From: Heracleum sosnowskyi
Taxonomy: Eukaryota; Streptophyta; Magnoliopsida; Apiales; Apiaceae
Length of the DNA: 64,000 bases
Assembly: GCA_030848705.1 (NCBI GenBank)
Contig: CM061243.1
Location: forward strand, 112,616,674 to 112,680,673
Direction of reading: 5' to 3'
Positions 55,001 to 64,000 of this stretch are shown piece by piece; the stretch's first letter is position 1; the number at the start of each line of letters is the position of its first letter. The position numbers and the translations under genes were made by a program. The notes under the pieces are model-generated. The model worked only from the letters and a program-made list of their open reading frames with translations. It was not told the origin of the DNA and made no database searches.

Positions 55001-55248
55001 AAAATTTCATTCCCTCCGAAAGCAAATATTTTGAATTCAAGTTTTGGTTTAATTTTATTTTTTTGGCCTATTTCCCTCCAATTTTTTGTCTATATAATGG
55101 AAGATAGATACTCCAAATAAAGTTAAAATTTCATTCCCTCCGAAAGCAAATATTTTGAATTCAAGTTTTGGTTTAATTTTATTTTTTTGGCCTATTTCCC
55201 TCCAATTTTTTGTTTATATAATGGAAGATAGATACTCCAAATAAAGTT
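55001..55248 (+). repeat. Two 124-bp direct repeats with TATA boxes in M1
   Basis: 55001-55124 and 55125-55248 are near-identical and each ends with TATATAATGG followed by AGATACTCCAAATAAAG. The transposase ATG lies about 25 bp further on. Repeated at the same offset in M2, M3 and M4 (57781, 60561 and 63341). Confidence 0.92.
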
Positions 55249-55273
55249 ATCTTTCATTCTTCCAATAAGTAAC

Positions 55274-57085
55274 ATGAGTAACAGGCGTTTCACTTTTGAT
55301 TTGAATACATCTTCTAATTTTGAAGAAACTTCAGAAGGTAATTTCCAAACTACTCCGTATATAATTATAGATAGTATTATTATTTAAAGACTATTTATTT
55401 CTTTTTAAATGTTACTTTTAACTTGTTTGACATATTTTTGCAGGCCAGGATTATGCTTCGGAGGAAGAAAGTATGAGTAATATTTTAATCTTTAAATTTA
55501 TTTTTTTAAGTAGGTGAATCTTAATGGATTTTTTTATTATACTGTTCCAGGTGATCATACTAATTTTGAAGAAGAACAATCACAAGAAAATGCAAGAAAT
55601 GCTAGATCTTTTATTTTGGACTTAAATGAACCTCCTCCAATTTTGGATTTGAATGAACCCCCTCCAGATGAAGGTAAAATTTTTATTGTAGGATAGATTT
55701 TCAGATTGTGCCAAAAAAATATATTTATAAATGAAATTTTATAAAGTAATTTTAGAAATATTTTACTTTATGTTTTTCATTTTTTCTATCAATATTCCAC
55801 AACCACAATTTTTTAAAAATAGAATTAATATTATATTTTTTTTAGAAATTATTTGTTGATTAAAATATATCTAATGATTACTTTTTTCTTTTTTCATTTA
55901 GGTAGTGAAAATGTACACGTGCCAAGGAGAAGAATAAAAATTTTAAAAAATGAAACACGTCATGCAATTTATTTTGCTATGCTGAAAAAAAGTGTGAATG
56001 GAAAAATAAAATGGGGTACAACAAAAGCTGTTGCAGAAGAATTTTCGGTAAGCATGCGTACAGTTCAACGTATATGGAAGAGAGCTAAAAATACATCATT
56101 GAATGGAGTAGTAGATGTGTCACATCGGAAGAGTAAAAATTGTGGTCGCAAAAGAGTACAAATTGATCTTGAGCAGTTGCGGAATGTTCCTTTGTCTCGA
56201 CGCACTACACTTCAATCTACAGCTTACTCCATAAAAGTTCCAAAAACAACTCTCTACAGACGTATGAAAGATGGTGATTTAAGGAGGCATAGTAATTGTG
56301 TCAAACCTTTTCTAACTGATACAAATATGAAAGCTAGAGTTGAATTTTGTTTGTCAATGTTGGACAAGAATAGCCTTCCATATAATCCACGGTTTGTTAA
56401 CATGGAGAACATTGTTCATATTGATGAAAAATGGTTTTATATGACGAAGAAATCCGAGAGATATTATCTTCTTGCAGATGAAGAGGAGCCTTTAAGAACA
56501 TGTAAAAGTAAAAATTTTGTCTTAAAGGTGATGTTTTTGGCTGCCATAGCTCGGCCAAGATTTGACACACATGGAAATGTAATTTTTTCCGGAAAGATTG
56601 GAATATTTCCTTTTGTCACCAAAGAGCCCGCTAAACGAAGTAGTGTCAATCGAGCTGCCGGAACACTTGAAACAAAAGTCATGACCTCGGTGGGAAGAGA
56701 TATAATACGATCATTCTTGATAGAAAAAGTTTTGCCACAGATTCGTGCTAAATGGCCAGAGGGGAATGGAGGAACTATTTATATTCAACAGGATAATGCA
56801 AGAACTCATGTTGTTCCAAATGATGTAGAATTTTGTCAAGCTGCCTCACAAGATGGATTTGATATTCGTTTAATGTGTCAGCCGGCAAATTCTCCTGATC
56901 TAAACATCCTAGACCTTGGATTTTTTAATGCTATACAGTCATTGCGTAATAAGGAGGCCCCAAAAACTATAGATGAGCTTATTGGTGTTGTGGAAAGATC
57001 ATTTGAAGCGTTCTTACCTAAACTTTCAAATAGAATATTTTGCTCACTGCAACATGAACACAAACTAATTAGAATTACTCCTTAA
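55274..57085 (+). CDS. M1 mariner transposase (DD39D), four exons
   Basis: Exons 55274-55337, 55444-55470, 55551-55673 and 55902-57085 join in frame with GT...AG introns to 465 aa. The N-terminus has FTFDLNTSS and two DLNEPPP motifs. Then a helix-turn-helix DNA-binding region (WGTTKAVAEEFSVSMRTVQRIW), a second HTH-like part (VPKTTLYRRMKDG), and the catalytic domain: HIDEKWF (first Asp), QQDNARTH (second) and ILDLGFF (third). There are 39 residues between the last two Asp, the plant mariner DD39D signature. The product would cut and paste the element by its terminal repeats. The upstream ATG used in M2-M4 is ATA here, so translation probably starts three codons later. All catalytic residues are present. 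Confidence 0.93.
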
Positions 57086-57271
57086 ACAACAACAAAACTT
57101 AGGAAAATATATTTTCCACATCATAAAAACAACCTCGGTAGTAGCTTCTCCTTGATCTTGATCTTCAGGGAATTCATTCAAATCAAAATCAACTTTGACA
57201 TCTTGATTCAAATCATTGTTTAAGTTTTTGTTGCCTTTTTCTTCACCTTTGGTTTCATCTCCACTCTCCAT
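57065..57271 (-). CDS. Antisense ORF in M1 with DLN motif
   Basis: 68 codons converging on the 3' end of the transposase gene (overlap 21 bp). It reads MESGDETKGEEKGNK, then VDFDLNEFPEDQDQ, acidic like the DLN-containing N-terminus of the transposase itself. After GEATTE a possible GT splice donor occurs and the rest looks non-coding, so it may be a first exon. The same ORF is in M2 (59845-60051) but has a TAA in M3. No family known. Confidence 0.35.
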   Translation of the reverse strand: MESGDETKGEEKGNKNLNNDLNQDVKVDFDLNEFPEDQDQGEATTEVVFMMWKIYFPKFCCCLRSNSN

Positions 57272-57576
57272 TAATTTAAAGTGTTTTCAAAAATGATAAA
57301 ATAACAAAATAGAATGAGCTCCTAAAGTATACATATGCAGTGAAAAAATATATACACGCAGAGACTCAGTTTAAATAGAGATGAAGAGAAGATGAAAAGA
57401 ATACTGAGTAGGTGAAAGTAAAATAAATAAGAGTTGCATGAAAACTAGCGTGAAAGTATAAATATTGATAACTAATGTAGGTTAATTTCCTAGGTGTCTT
57501 GAGAATAAAAAAAACGACTATTAATATGGAATTTAAACTTGGTCAAAAAACGACTATTATAGTGGAACGGAGGGAG

Positions 57577-57588
57577 TATTACGATATA
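57577..57588. repeat. 12-bp spacer between M1 and M2
   Basis: TATTACGATATA. The same spacer, with T as last base, separates M2/M3 (60357-60368) and M3/M4 (63137-63148). It begins with the TA duplication of the upstream unit. Confidence 0.93.
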
Positions 57589-58044
57589 CTCCCTCCGTTC
57601 CATTATAATAGACGTTTTCTTATTTTGCACACATATTAAGGAGTATACTTATGACACTCCTTTTACAATTAATATGGGCATTTCACGCTATATTTATTTC
57701 TACCGTATTAACTAATCCATTTGTATTCACTAATCCATCTCCACAAAAACTTCCATCCATTAATCTTTCTGGGACCTTCAAAAATTTCATTCCCTCCGAA
57801 AGCAAATATTTTGAATTCAAGTTTTGGTTTAATTTTATTTTTTTGGCCTATTTCCCTCCAATTTTTTGTCTATATAATGGAAGATAGATACTCCAAATAA
57901 AGTTAAAATTTCATTCCCTCCGAAAGCAAATATTTTGAATTCAAGTTTTGGTTTAATTTTATTTTTTTGGCCTATTTCCCTCCAATTTTTTGTTTATATA
58001 ATGGAAGATAGATACTCCAAATAAAGTTATCTTTCATTCTTCCA

Positions 58045-59865
58045 ATGAGTAACATGAGTAACAGGCGTTTCACTTTTGATTTGAATACATCTTCTAATTT
58101 TGAAGAAACTTCAGAAGGTAATTTCCAAACTACTCCGTATATAATTATAGATAGTATTATTATTTAAAGACTATTTATTTCTTTTTAAATGTTACTTTTA
58201 ACTTGTTTGACATATTTTTGCAGGCCAGGATTATGCTTCGGAGGAAGAAAGTATGAGTAATATTTTAATCTTTAAATTTATTTTTTTAAGTAGGTGAATC
58301 TTAATGGATTTTTTTATTATACTGTTCCAGGTGATCATACTAATTTTGAAGAAGAACAATCACAAGAAAATGCAAGAAATGCTAGATCTTTTATTTTGGA
58401 CTTAAATGAACCTCCTCCAATTTTGGATTTGAATGAACCCCCTCCAGATGAAGGTAAAATTTTTATTGTAGGATAGATTTTCAGATTGTGCCAAAAAAAT
58501 ATATTTATAAATGAAATTTTATAAAGTAATTTTAGAAATATTTTACTTTATGTTTTTCATTTTTTCTATCAATATTCCACAACCACAATTTTTTAAAAAT
58601 AGAATTAATATTATATTTTTTTTAGAAGTTATTTGTTGATTAAAATATATCTAATGATTACTTTTTTCTTTTTTCATTTAGGTAGTGAAAATGTACACGT
58701 GCCAAGGAGAAGAATAAAAATTTTAAAAAATGAAACACGTCATGCAATTTATTTTGCTATGCTGAAAAAAAGTGTGAATGGAAAAATAAAATGGGGTACA
58801 ACAAAAGCTGTTGCAGAAGAATTTTCGGTAAGCATGCGTACAGTTCAACGTATATGGAAGAGAGCTAAAAATACATCATTGAATGGAGTAGTAGATGTGT
58901 CACATCGGAAGAGAAAAAATTGTGGTCGCAAAAGAGTACAAATTGATCTTGAGCAGTTGCGGAATGTTCCTTTGTCTCGACGCACTACACTTCAATCTAC
59001 AGCTTACTCCATAAAAGTTCCAAAAACAACTCTCTACAGACGTATGAAAGATGGTGATTTAAGGAGGCATAGTAATTGTGTCAAACCTTTTCTAACTGAT
59101 ACAAATATGAAAGCTAGAGTTGAATTTTGTTTGTCAATGTTGGACAAGAATAGCCTTCCATATAATCCACGGTTTGTTAACATGGAGAACATTGTTCATA
59201 TTGATGAAAAATGGTTTTATATGACGAAGAAATCCGAGAGATATTATCTTCTTGCAGATGAAGAGGAGCCTTTAAGAACATGTAAAAGTAAAAATTTTGT
59301 CTTAAAGGTGATGTTTTTGGCTGCCATAGCTCGGCCAAGATTTGACACACATGGAAATGTAATTTTTTCCGGAAAGATTGGAATATTTCCTTTTGTCACC
59401 AAAGAGCCCGCTAAACGAAGTAGTGTCAATCGAGCTGTCGGAACACTTGAAACAAAAGTCATGACCTCGGTGGGAAGAGATATAATACGATCATTCTTGA
59501 TAGAAAAAGTTTTGCCACAGATTCGTGCTAAATGGCCAGAGGGGAATGGAGGAACTATTTATATTCAACAGGATAATGCAAGAACTCATGTTGTTCCAAA
59601 TGATGTAGAATTTTGTCAAGCTGCCTCACAAGATGGATTTGATATTCGTTTAATGTGTCAGCCGGCAAATTCTCCTGATCTAAACATCCTAGACCTTGGA
59701 TTTTTTAATGCTATACAGTCATTGCGTAATAAGGAGGCCCCAAAAACTATAGATGAGCTTATTGGTGTTGTGGAAAGATCATTTGAAGCGTTCTCACCTA
59801 AACTTTCAAATAGAATATTTTGCTCACTGCAACATGAACACAAACTAATTAGAATTACTCCTTAA
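58045..59865 (+). CDS. M2 mariner transposase (DD39D)
   Basis: Exons 58045-58117, 58224-58250, 58331-58453 and 58682-59865; 468 aa starting MSNMSNRRF, with the first ATG that M1 lost. Domain content is as in M1, with DLNEPP repeats, HTH and DD39D intact. Visible differences from M1 include Ser to Arg in HRK(S/R)KN and Ala to Val in the RA(A/V)GTLE segment, neither catalytic. Intact and possibly active. Confidence 0.93.
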
Positions 59866-60051
59866 ACAACAACAAAACTTAGGAAAATATATTTTCCACA
59901 TCATAAAAACAACCTCGGTAGTAGCTTCTCCTTGATCTTGATCTTCAGGGAATTCATTCAAATCAAAATCAACTTTGACATCTTGATTCAAATCATTGTT
60001 TAAGTTTTTGTTGCCTTTTTCTTCACCTTTGGTTTCATCTCCACTCTCCAT
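59845..60051 (-). CDS. Antisense ORF in M2
   Basis: Same 68-codon frame as in M1, unchanged, converging on the transposase 3' end. Real expression is unproven. Confidence 0.35.
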   Translation of the reverse strand: MESGDETKGEEKGNKNLNNDLNQDVKVDFDLNEFPEDQDQGEATTEVVFMMWKIYFPKFCCCLRSNSN

Positions 60052-60368
60052 TAATTTAAAGTGTTTTCAAAAATGATAAAATAACAAAATAGAATGAGCT
60101 CCTAAAGTATACATATGCAGTGAAAAAATATATACACGCAGAGACTCAGTTTAAATAGAGATGAAGAGAAGATGAAAAGAATACTGAGTAGGTGAAAGTA
60201 AAATAAATAAGAGTTGCATGAAAACTAGCGTGAAAGTATAAATATTGATAACTAATGTAGGTTAATTTCCTAGGTGTCTTGAGAATAAAAAAAACGACTA
60301 TTAATATGGAATTTAAACTTGGTCAAAAAACGACTATTATAGTGGAACGGAGGGAGTATTACGATATT

Positions 60369-63136
60369 CTCCCTCCATTCCATTATAATAGACGTTTTCT
60401 TATTTTGCACACATATTAAGGAGTATACTTATGACACTCCTTTTACAATTAATATGGGCATTTCACGCTATATTTATTTCTACCGTATTAACTAATCCAT
60501 TTGTATTCATTAATCCATCTCCACAAAAACTTCCATCCATTAATCTTTCTGGGACCTTCAAAAATTTCATTCCCTCCGAAAGCAAATATTTTGAATTCAA
60601 GTTTTGGTTTAATTTTATTTTTTTGGCCTATTTCCCTCCAATTTTTTGTCTATATAATGGAAGATAGATACTCCAAATAAAGTTAAAATTTCATTCCCTC
60701 CGAAAGCAAATATTTTGAATTCAAGTTTTGGTTTAATTTTATTTTTTTGGCCTATTTCCCTCCAATTTTTTGTTTATATAATGGAAGATAGATACTCCAA
60801 ATAAAGTTATCTTTCATTCTTCCAATGAGTAACATGAGTAACAGGCGTTTCACTTTTGATTTGAATACATCTTCTAATTTTGAAGAAACTTCAGAAGGTA
60901 ATTTCCAAACTACTCCGTATATAATTATAGATAGTATTATTATTTAAAGACTATTTATTTCTTTTTAAATGTTACTTTTAACTTGTTTGACATATTTTTG
61001 CAGGCCAGGATTATGCTTCGGAGGAAGAAAGTATGAGTAATATTTTAATCTTTAAATTTATTTTTTTAAGTAGGTGAATCTTAATAGATTTTTTTATTAT
61101 ACTGTTCCAGGTGATCATACTAATTTTGAAGAAGAACAATCACAAGAAAATGCAAGAAATGCTAGATCTTTTATTTTGGACTTAAATGAACCTCCTCCAA
61201 TTTTGGATTTGAATGAACCCCCTCCAGATGAAGGTAAAATTTTTATTGTAGGATAGATTTTCAGATTGTGCCAAAAAAATATATTTATAAATGAAATTTT
61301 ATAAAGTAATTTTAGAAATATTTTACTTTATGTTTTTCATTTTTTCTATCAATATTCCACAACCACAATTTTTTAAAAATAGAATTAATATTATATATTT
61401 TTTAGAAATTATTTGTTGATTAAAATATATCTAATGATTACTTTTTTCTTTTTTCATTTAGGTAGTGAAAATGTACACGTGCCAAGGAGAAGAATAAAAT
61501 TTTTAAAAAATGAAACACGTCATGCAATTTATTTTGCTATGCTGAAAAAAAGTGTGAATGGAAAAATAAAATGGGGTACAACAAAAGCTGTTGCAGAAGA
61601 ATTTTCGGTAAGCATGCGTACAGTTCAACGTATATGGAAGAGAGCTAAAAATACATCATTGAATGGAGTAGTAGATGTGTCACATCGGAAGAGTAAAAAT
61701 TGTGGTCGCAAAAGAGTACAAATTGATCTTGAGCAGTTGCGGAATGTTCCTTTGTCTCGACGCACTACACTTCAATCTACAGCTTACTCCATAAAAGTTC
61801 CAAAAACAACTCTCTACAGACGTATGAAAGATGGTGATTTAAGGAGGCATAGTAATTGTGTCAAACCTTTTCTAACTGATACAAATATGAAAGCTAGAGT
61901 TGAATTTTGTTTGTCAATGTTGGACAAGAATAGCCTTCCATATAATCCACGGTTTGTTAACATGGAGAACATTGTTCATATTGATGAAAAATGGTTTTAT
62001 ATGACGAAGAAATCCGAGAGATATTATCTTCTTGCAGATGAAGAGGAGCCTTTAAGAACATGTAAAAGTAAAAATTTTGTCTTAAAGGTGATGTTTTTGG
62101 CTGCCATAGCTCGGCCAAGATTTGACACACATGGAAATGTAATTTTTTCCGGAAAGATTGGAATATTTCCTTTTGTCACCAAAGAGCCCGCTAAACGAAG
62201 TAGTGTCAATCGAGCTACCGGAACACTTGAAACAAAAGTCATGACCTCGGTGGGAAGAGATATAATACGATCATTCTTGATAGAAAAAGTTTTGCCACAG
62301 ATTCGTGCTAAATGGCCAGAGGGGAATGGAGGAACTATTTATATTCAACAGGATAATGCAAGAACTCATGTTGTTCCAAATGATGTAGAATTTTGTCAAG
62401 CTGCCTCACAAGATGGATTTGATATTCGTTTAATGTGTCAGCCGGCAAATTCTCCTGATCTAAACATCCTAGACCTTGGATTTTTTAATGCTATACAGTC
62501 ATTGCGTAATAAGGAGGCCCCAAAAACTATAGATGAGCTTATTGGTGTTGTGGAAAGATCATTTGAAGCGTTCTCACCTAAACTTTCAAATAGAATATTT
62601 TGCTCACTGCAACATGAACACAAACTAATTAGAATTACTCCTTAAACAACAACAAAACTTAGGAAAATATATTTTCCACATCATAAAAACAACCTCGGTA
62701 GTAGCTTATCCTTGATCTTGATCTTCAGGGAATTCATTCAAATCAAAATCAACTTTGACATCTTGATTCAAATCATTGTTTAAGTTTTTGTTGCCTTTTT
62801 CTTCACCTTTGGTTTCATCTCCACTCTCCATTAATTTAAAGTGTTTTCAAAAATGATAAAATAACAAAAAAGAATGAGCTCCTAAAGTATACATATGCAG
62901 TGAAAAAATATATACACGCACAGACTCAGTTTAAATAGAGATGAAGAGAAGATGAAAAGAATACTGAGTAGGTGAAAGTAAAATAAATAAGAGTTGCATG
63001 AAAACTAGCGTGAAAATATAAATATTGATAACTAATGTAGGTTAATTTCCTAGGTGTCTTGAGAATAAAAAAAACGACTATTAATATGGAATTTAAACTT
63101 GGTCAAAAAACGACTATTATAGTGGAACGGAGGGAG
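60369..63136 (+). mobile_element. Mariner-like element M3
   Basis: 2768 bp, third unit. Its left neighbour dinucleotide is TT in place of TA, as for M4, so the two share a derived junction. The antisense ORF is interrupted by a TAA (plus-strand GCTTATCC near 62705). Confidence 0.95.
60825..62645 (+). CDS. M3 mariner transposase (DD39D)
   Basis: Exons 60825-60897, 61004-61030, 61111-61233 and 61462-62645; 468 aa. DLNEPP repeats, HTH and the three catalytic Asp are intact. Differences from M1 include Ile to Phe in RRRIK(I/F)LKN and Ala to Thr in RA(A/T)GTLE. Confidence 0.93.
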
Positions 63137-63148
63137 TATTACGATATT

Positions 63149-64000
63149 CTCCCTCCATTCCATTATAATAGACGTTTTCTTATTTTGCACACATATTAAG
63201 GAGTATACTTATGACACTCCTTTTACAATTAATATGGGCATTTCACGCTATATTTATTTCTACCGTATTAACTAATCCATTTGTATTCACTAATCCATCT
63301 CCACAAAAACTTCCATCCATTAATCTTTCTGGGACCTTCAAAAATTTCATTCCCTCCGAAAGCAAATATTTTGAATTCAAGTTTTGGTTTAATTTTATTT
63401 TTTTGGCCTATTTCCCTCCAATTTTTTGTCTATATAATGGAAGATAGATACTCCAAATAAAGTTAAAATTTCATTCCCTCCGAAAGCAAATATTTTGAAT
63501 TCAAGTTTTGGTTTAATTTTATTTTTTTGGCCTATTTCCCTCCAATTTTTTGTTTATATAATGGAAGATAGATACTCCAAATAAAGTTATCTTTCATTCT
63601 TCCAATGAGTAACATGAGTAACAGGCGTTTCACTTTTGATTTGAATACATCTTCTAATTTTGAAGAAACTTCAGAAGGTAATTTCCAAACTACTCCGTAT
63701 ATAATTATAGATAGTATTATTATTTAAAGACTATTTATTTCTTTTTAAATGTTACTTTTAACTTGTTTGACATATTTTTGCAGGCCAGGATTATGCTTCG
63801 GAGGAAGAAAGTATGAGTAATATTTTAATCTTTAAATTTATTTTTTTAAGTAGGTGAATCTTAATAGATTTTTTTATTATACTGTTCCAGGTGATCATAC
63901 TAATTTTGAAGAAGAACAATCACAAGAAAATGCAAGAAATGCTAGATCTTTTATTTTGGACTTAAATGAACCTCCTCCAATTTTGGATTTGAATGAACCC
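63149..64000 (+). mobile_element. Mariner-like element M4, cut by window end
   Basis: First 852 bp of a fourth unit in the same register. Transposase exons 63605-63677, 63784-63810 and the start of exon 3 (from 63891) are present. It shares TTAATAGATT near 63861 with M3 (61081), where M1 and M2 have TTAATGGATT. The array probably continues beyond the window. Confidence 0.94.

Larger units (their letters stand above)
54809..57576 (+). mobile_element. Mariner-like element M1
   Basis: 2768 bp. About 30-bp imperfect terminal inverted repeats of the plant mariner/Stowaway type start CTCCCTCC and end GGAGGGAG, flanked by TA on both sides (54807-54808 and 57577-57578). Inside are a duplicated 124-bp promoter-like segment, a four-exon transposase gene and a small antisense ORF. 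First unit of the tandem array, so its left flank is ordinary genomic DNA. Confidence 0.95.
57589..60356 (+). mobile_element. Mariner-like element M2
   Basis: 2768 bp, near-identical to M1, same orientation, exactly 2780 bp downstream. Terminal repeat begins CTCCCTCCGTTCC, one base closer to its 3' partner than in M1. Confidence 0.95.

Noticed and set aside
54871..55107. 78-codon forward ORF at the start of every mariner unit (MTLLLQLIWAF...)
   Set aside because: It lies in the 5' promoter-like region, overlaps the duplicated segment and the TATA box, and is copied only because the units are copied. Its hydrophobic composition comes from T-rich DNA.

Overview
This is nuclear DNA from a flowering plant. 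It contains spliced genes, plant Ty1/copia and Ty3/gypsy retrotransposons primed by initiator-Met or Asp tRNA, a plant-type DD39D mariner and one plant-only gene (PAR1 family). A dicot is most likely, but the species cannot be read from the sequence. No bacterial genes, RNA genes or CRISPR arrays are visible.

Bases 1-49620 are a Russian-doll nest of LTR retrotransposons, and each level is fixed by a 5-bp target-site duplication (TSD). The oldest layer is a decayed Ty3/gypsy pol (1-250 and 49027-49620). Element A, a copia (+ strand, 251-49026, TSD AGCCT), split it. Element B, a copia (- strand, 2911-41180, TSD GAACA), split A's gag. Element C, a SIRE/Maximus-like copia (- strand, 3748-36384, TSD AATTA), split B. 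C is not a single element: it is LTR-body-LTR-body-LTR, two units sharing a central LTR. Element D, an Athila-like gypsy without reverse transcriptase (+ strand, 20768-28170, TSD AACAT), split the second unit of C. The layers are complementary. C unit 1 has intact pol and ORF3 but a nonsense codon in gag. C unit 2 has an intact gag but a changed RT motif and a broken ORF3. A is full of stops, and B lacks the catalytic half of integrase.

From 49650 to about 50200 there is LTR-like sequence with three 48-bp repeats, then about 2.9 kb of AT-rich intergenic DNA. The only ordinary host gene is a three-exon PAR1-family gene (53246-54228, + strand) coding for a small secreted Cys-rich protein.

From 54809 to the window edge there is a head-to-tail array of mariner-like transposons (M1-M4). 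Each complete unit is 2768 bp, separated by the same 12-bp spacer, so the period is exactly 2780 bp. Each complete unit encodes a 465-468 aa DD39D transposase in four exons; the first three exons carry DLN/DLNEPP (EAR-like) motifs. M4 runs off the window.

The most unusual observations are: the mariner array; the DLNEPP motifs in its transposase; the tandem LTR array of C; short family-specific DNA words scattered in clusters through LTR and coding parts of each copia family (CGTTGA in C, TCAGGA/TCCTGA in A, CAGAGTTT in B), which in C are read in several reading frames; and very large ORF3 proteins downstream of pol whose C-termini look related between A and C.
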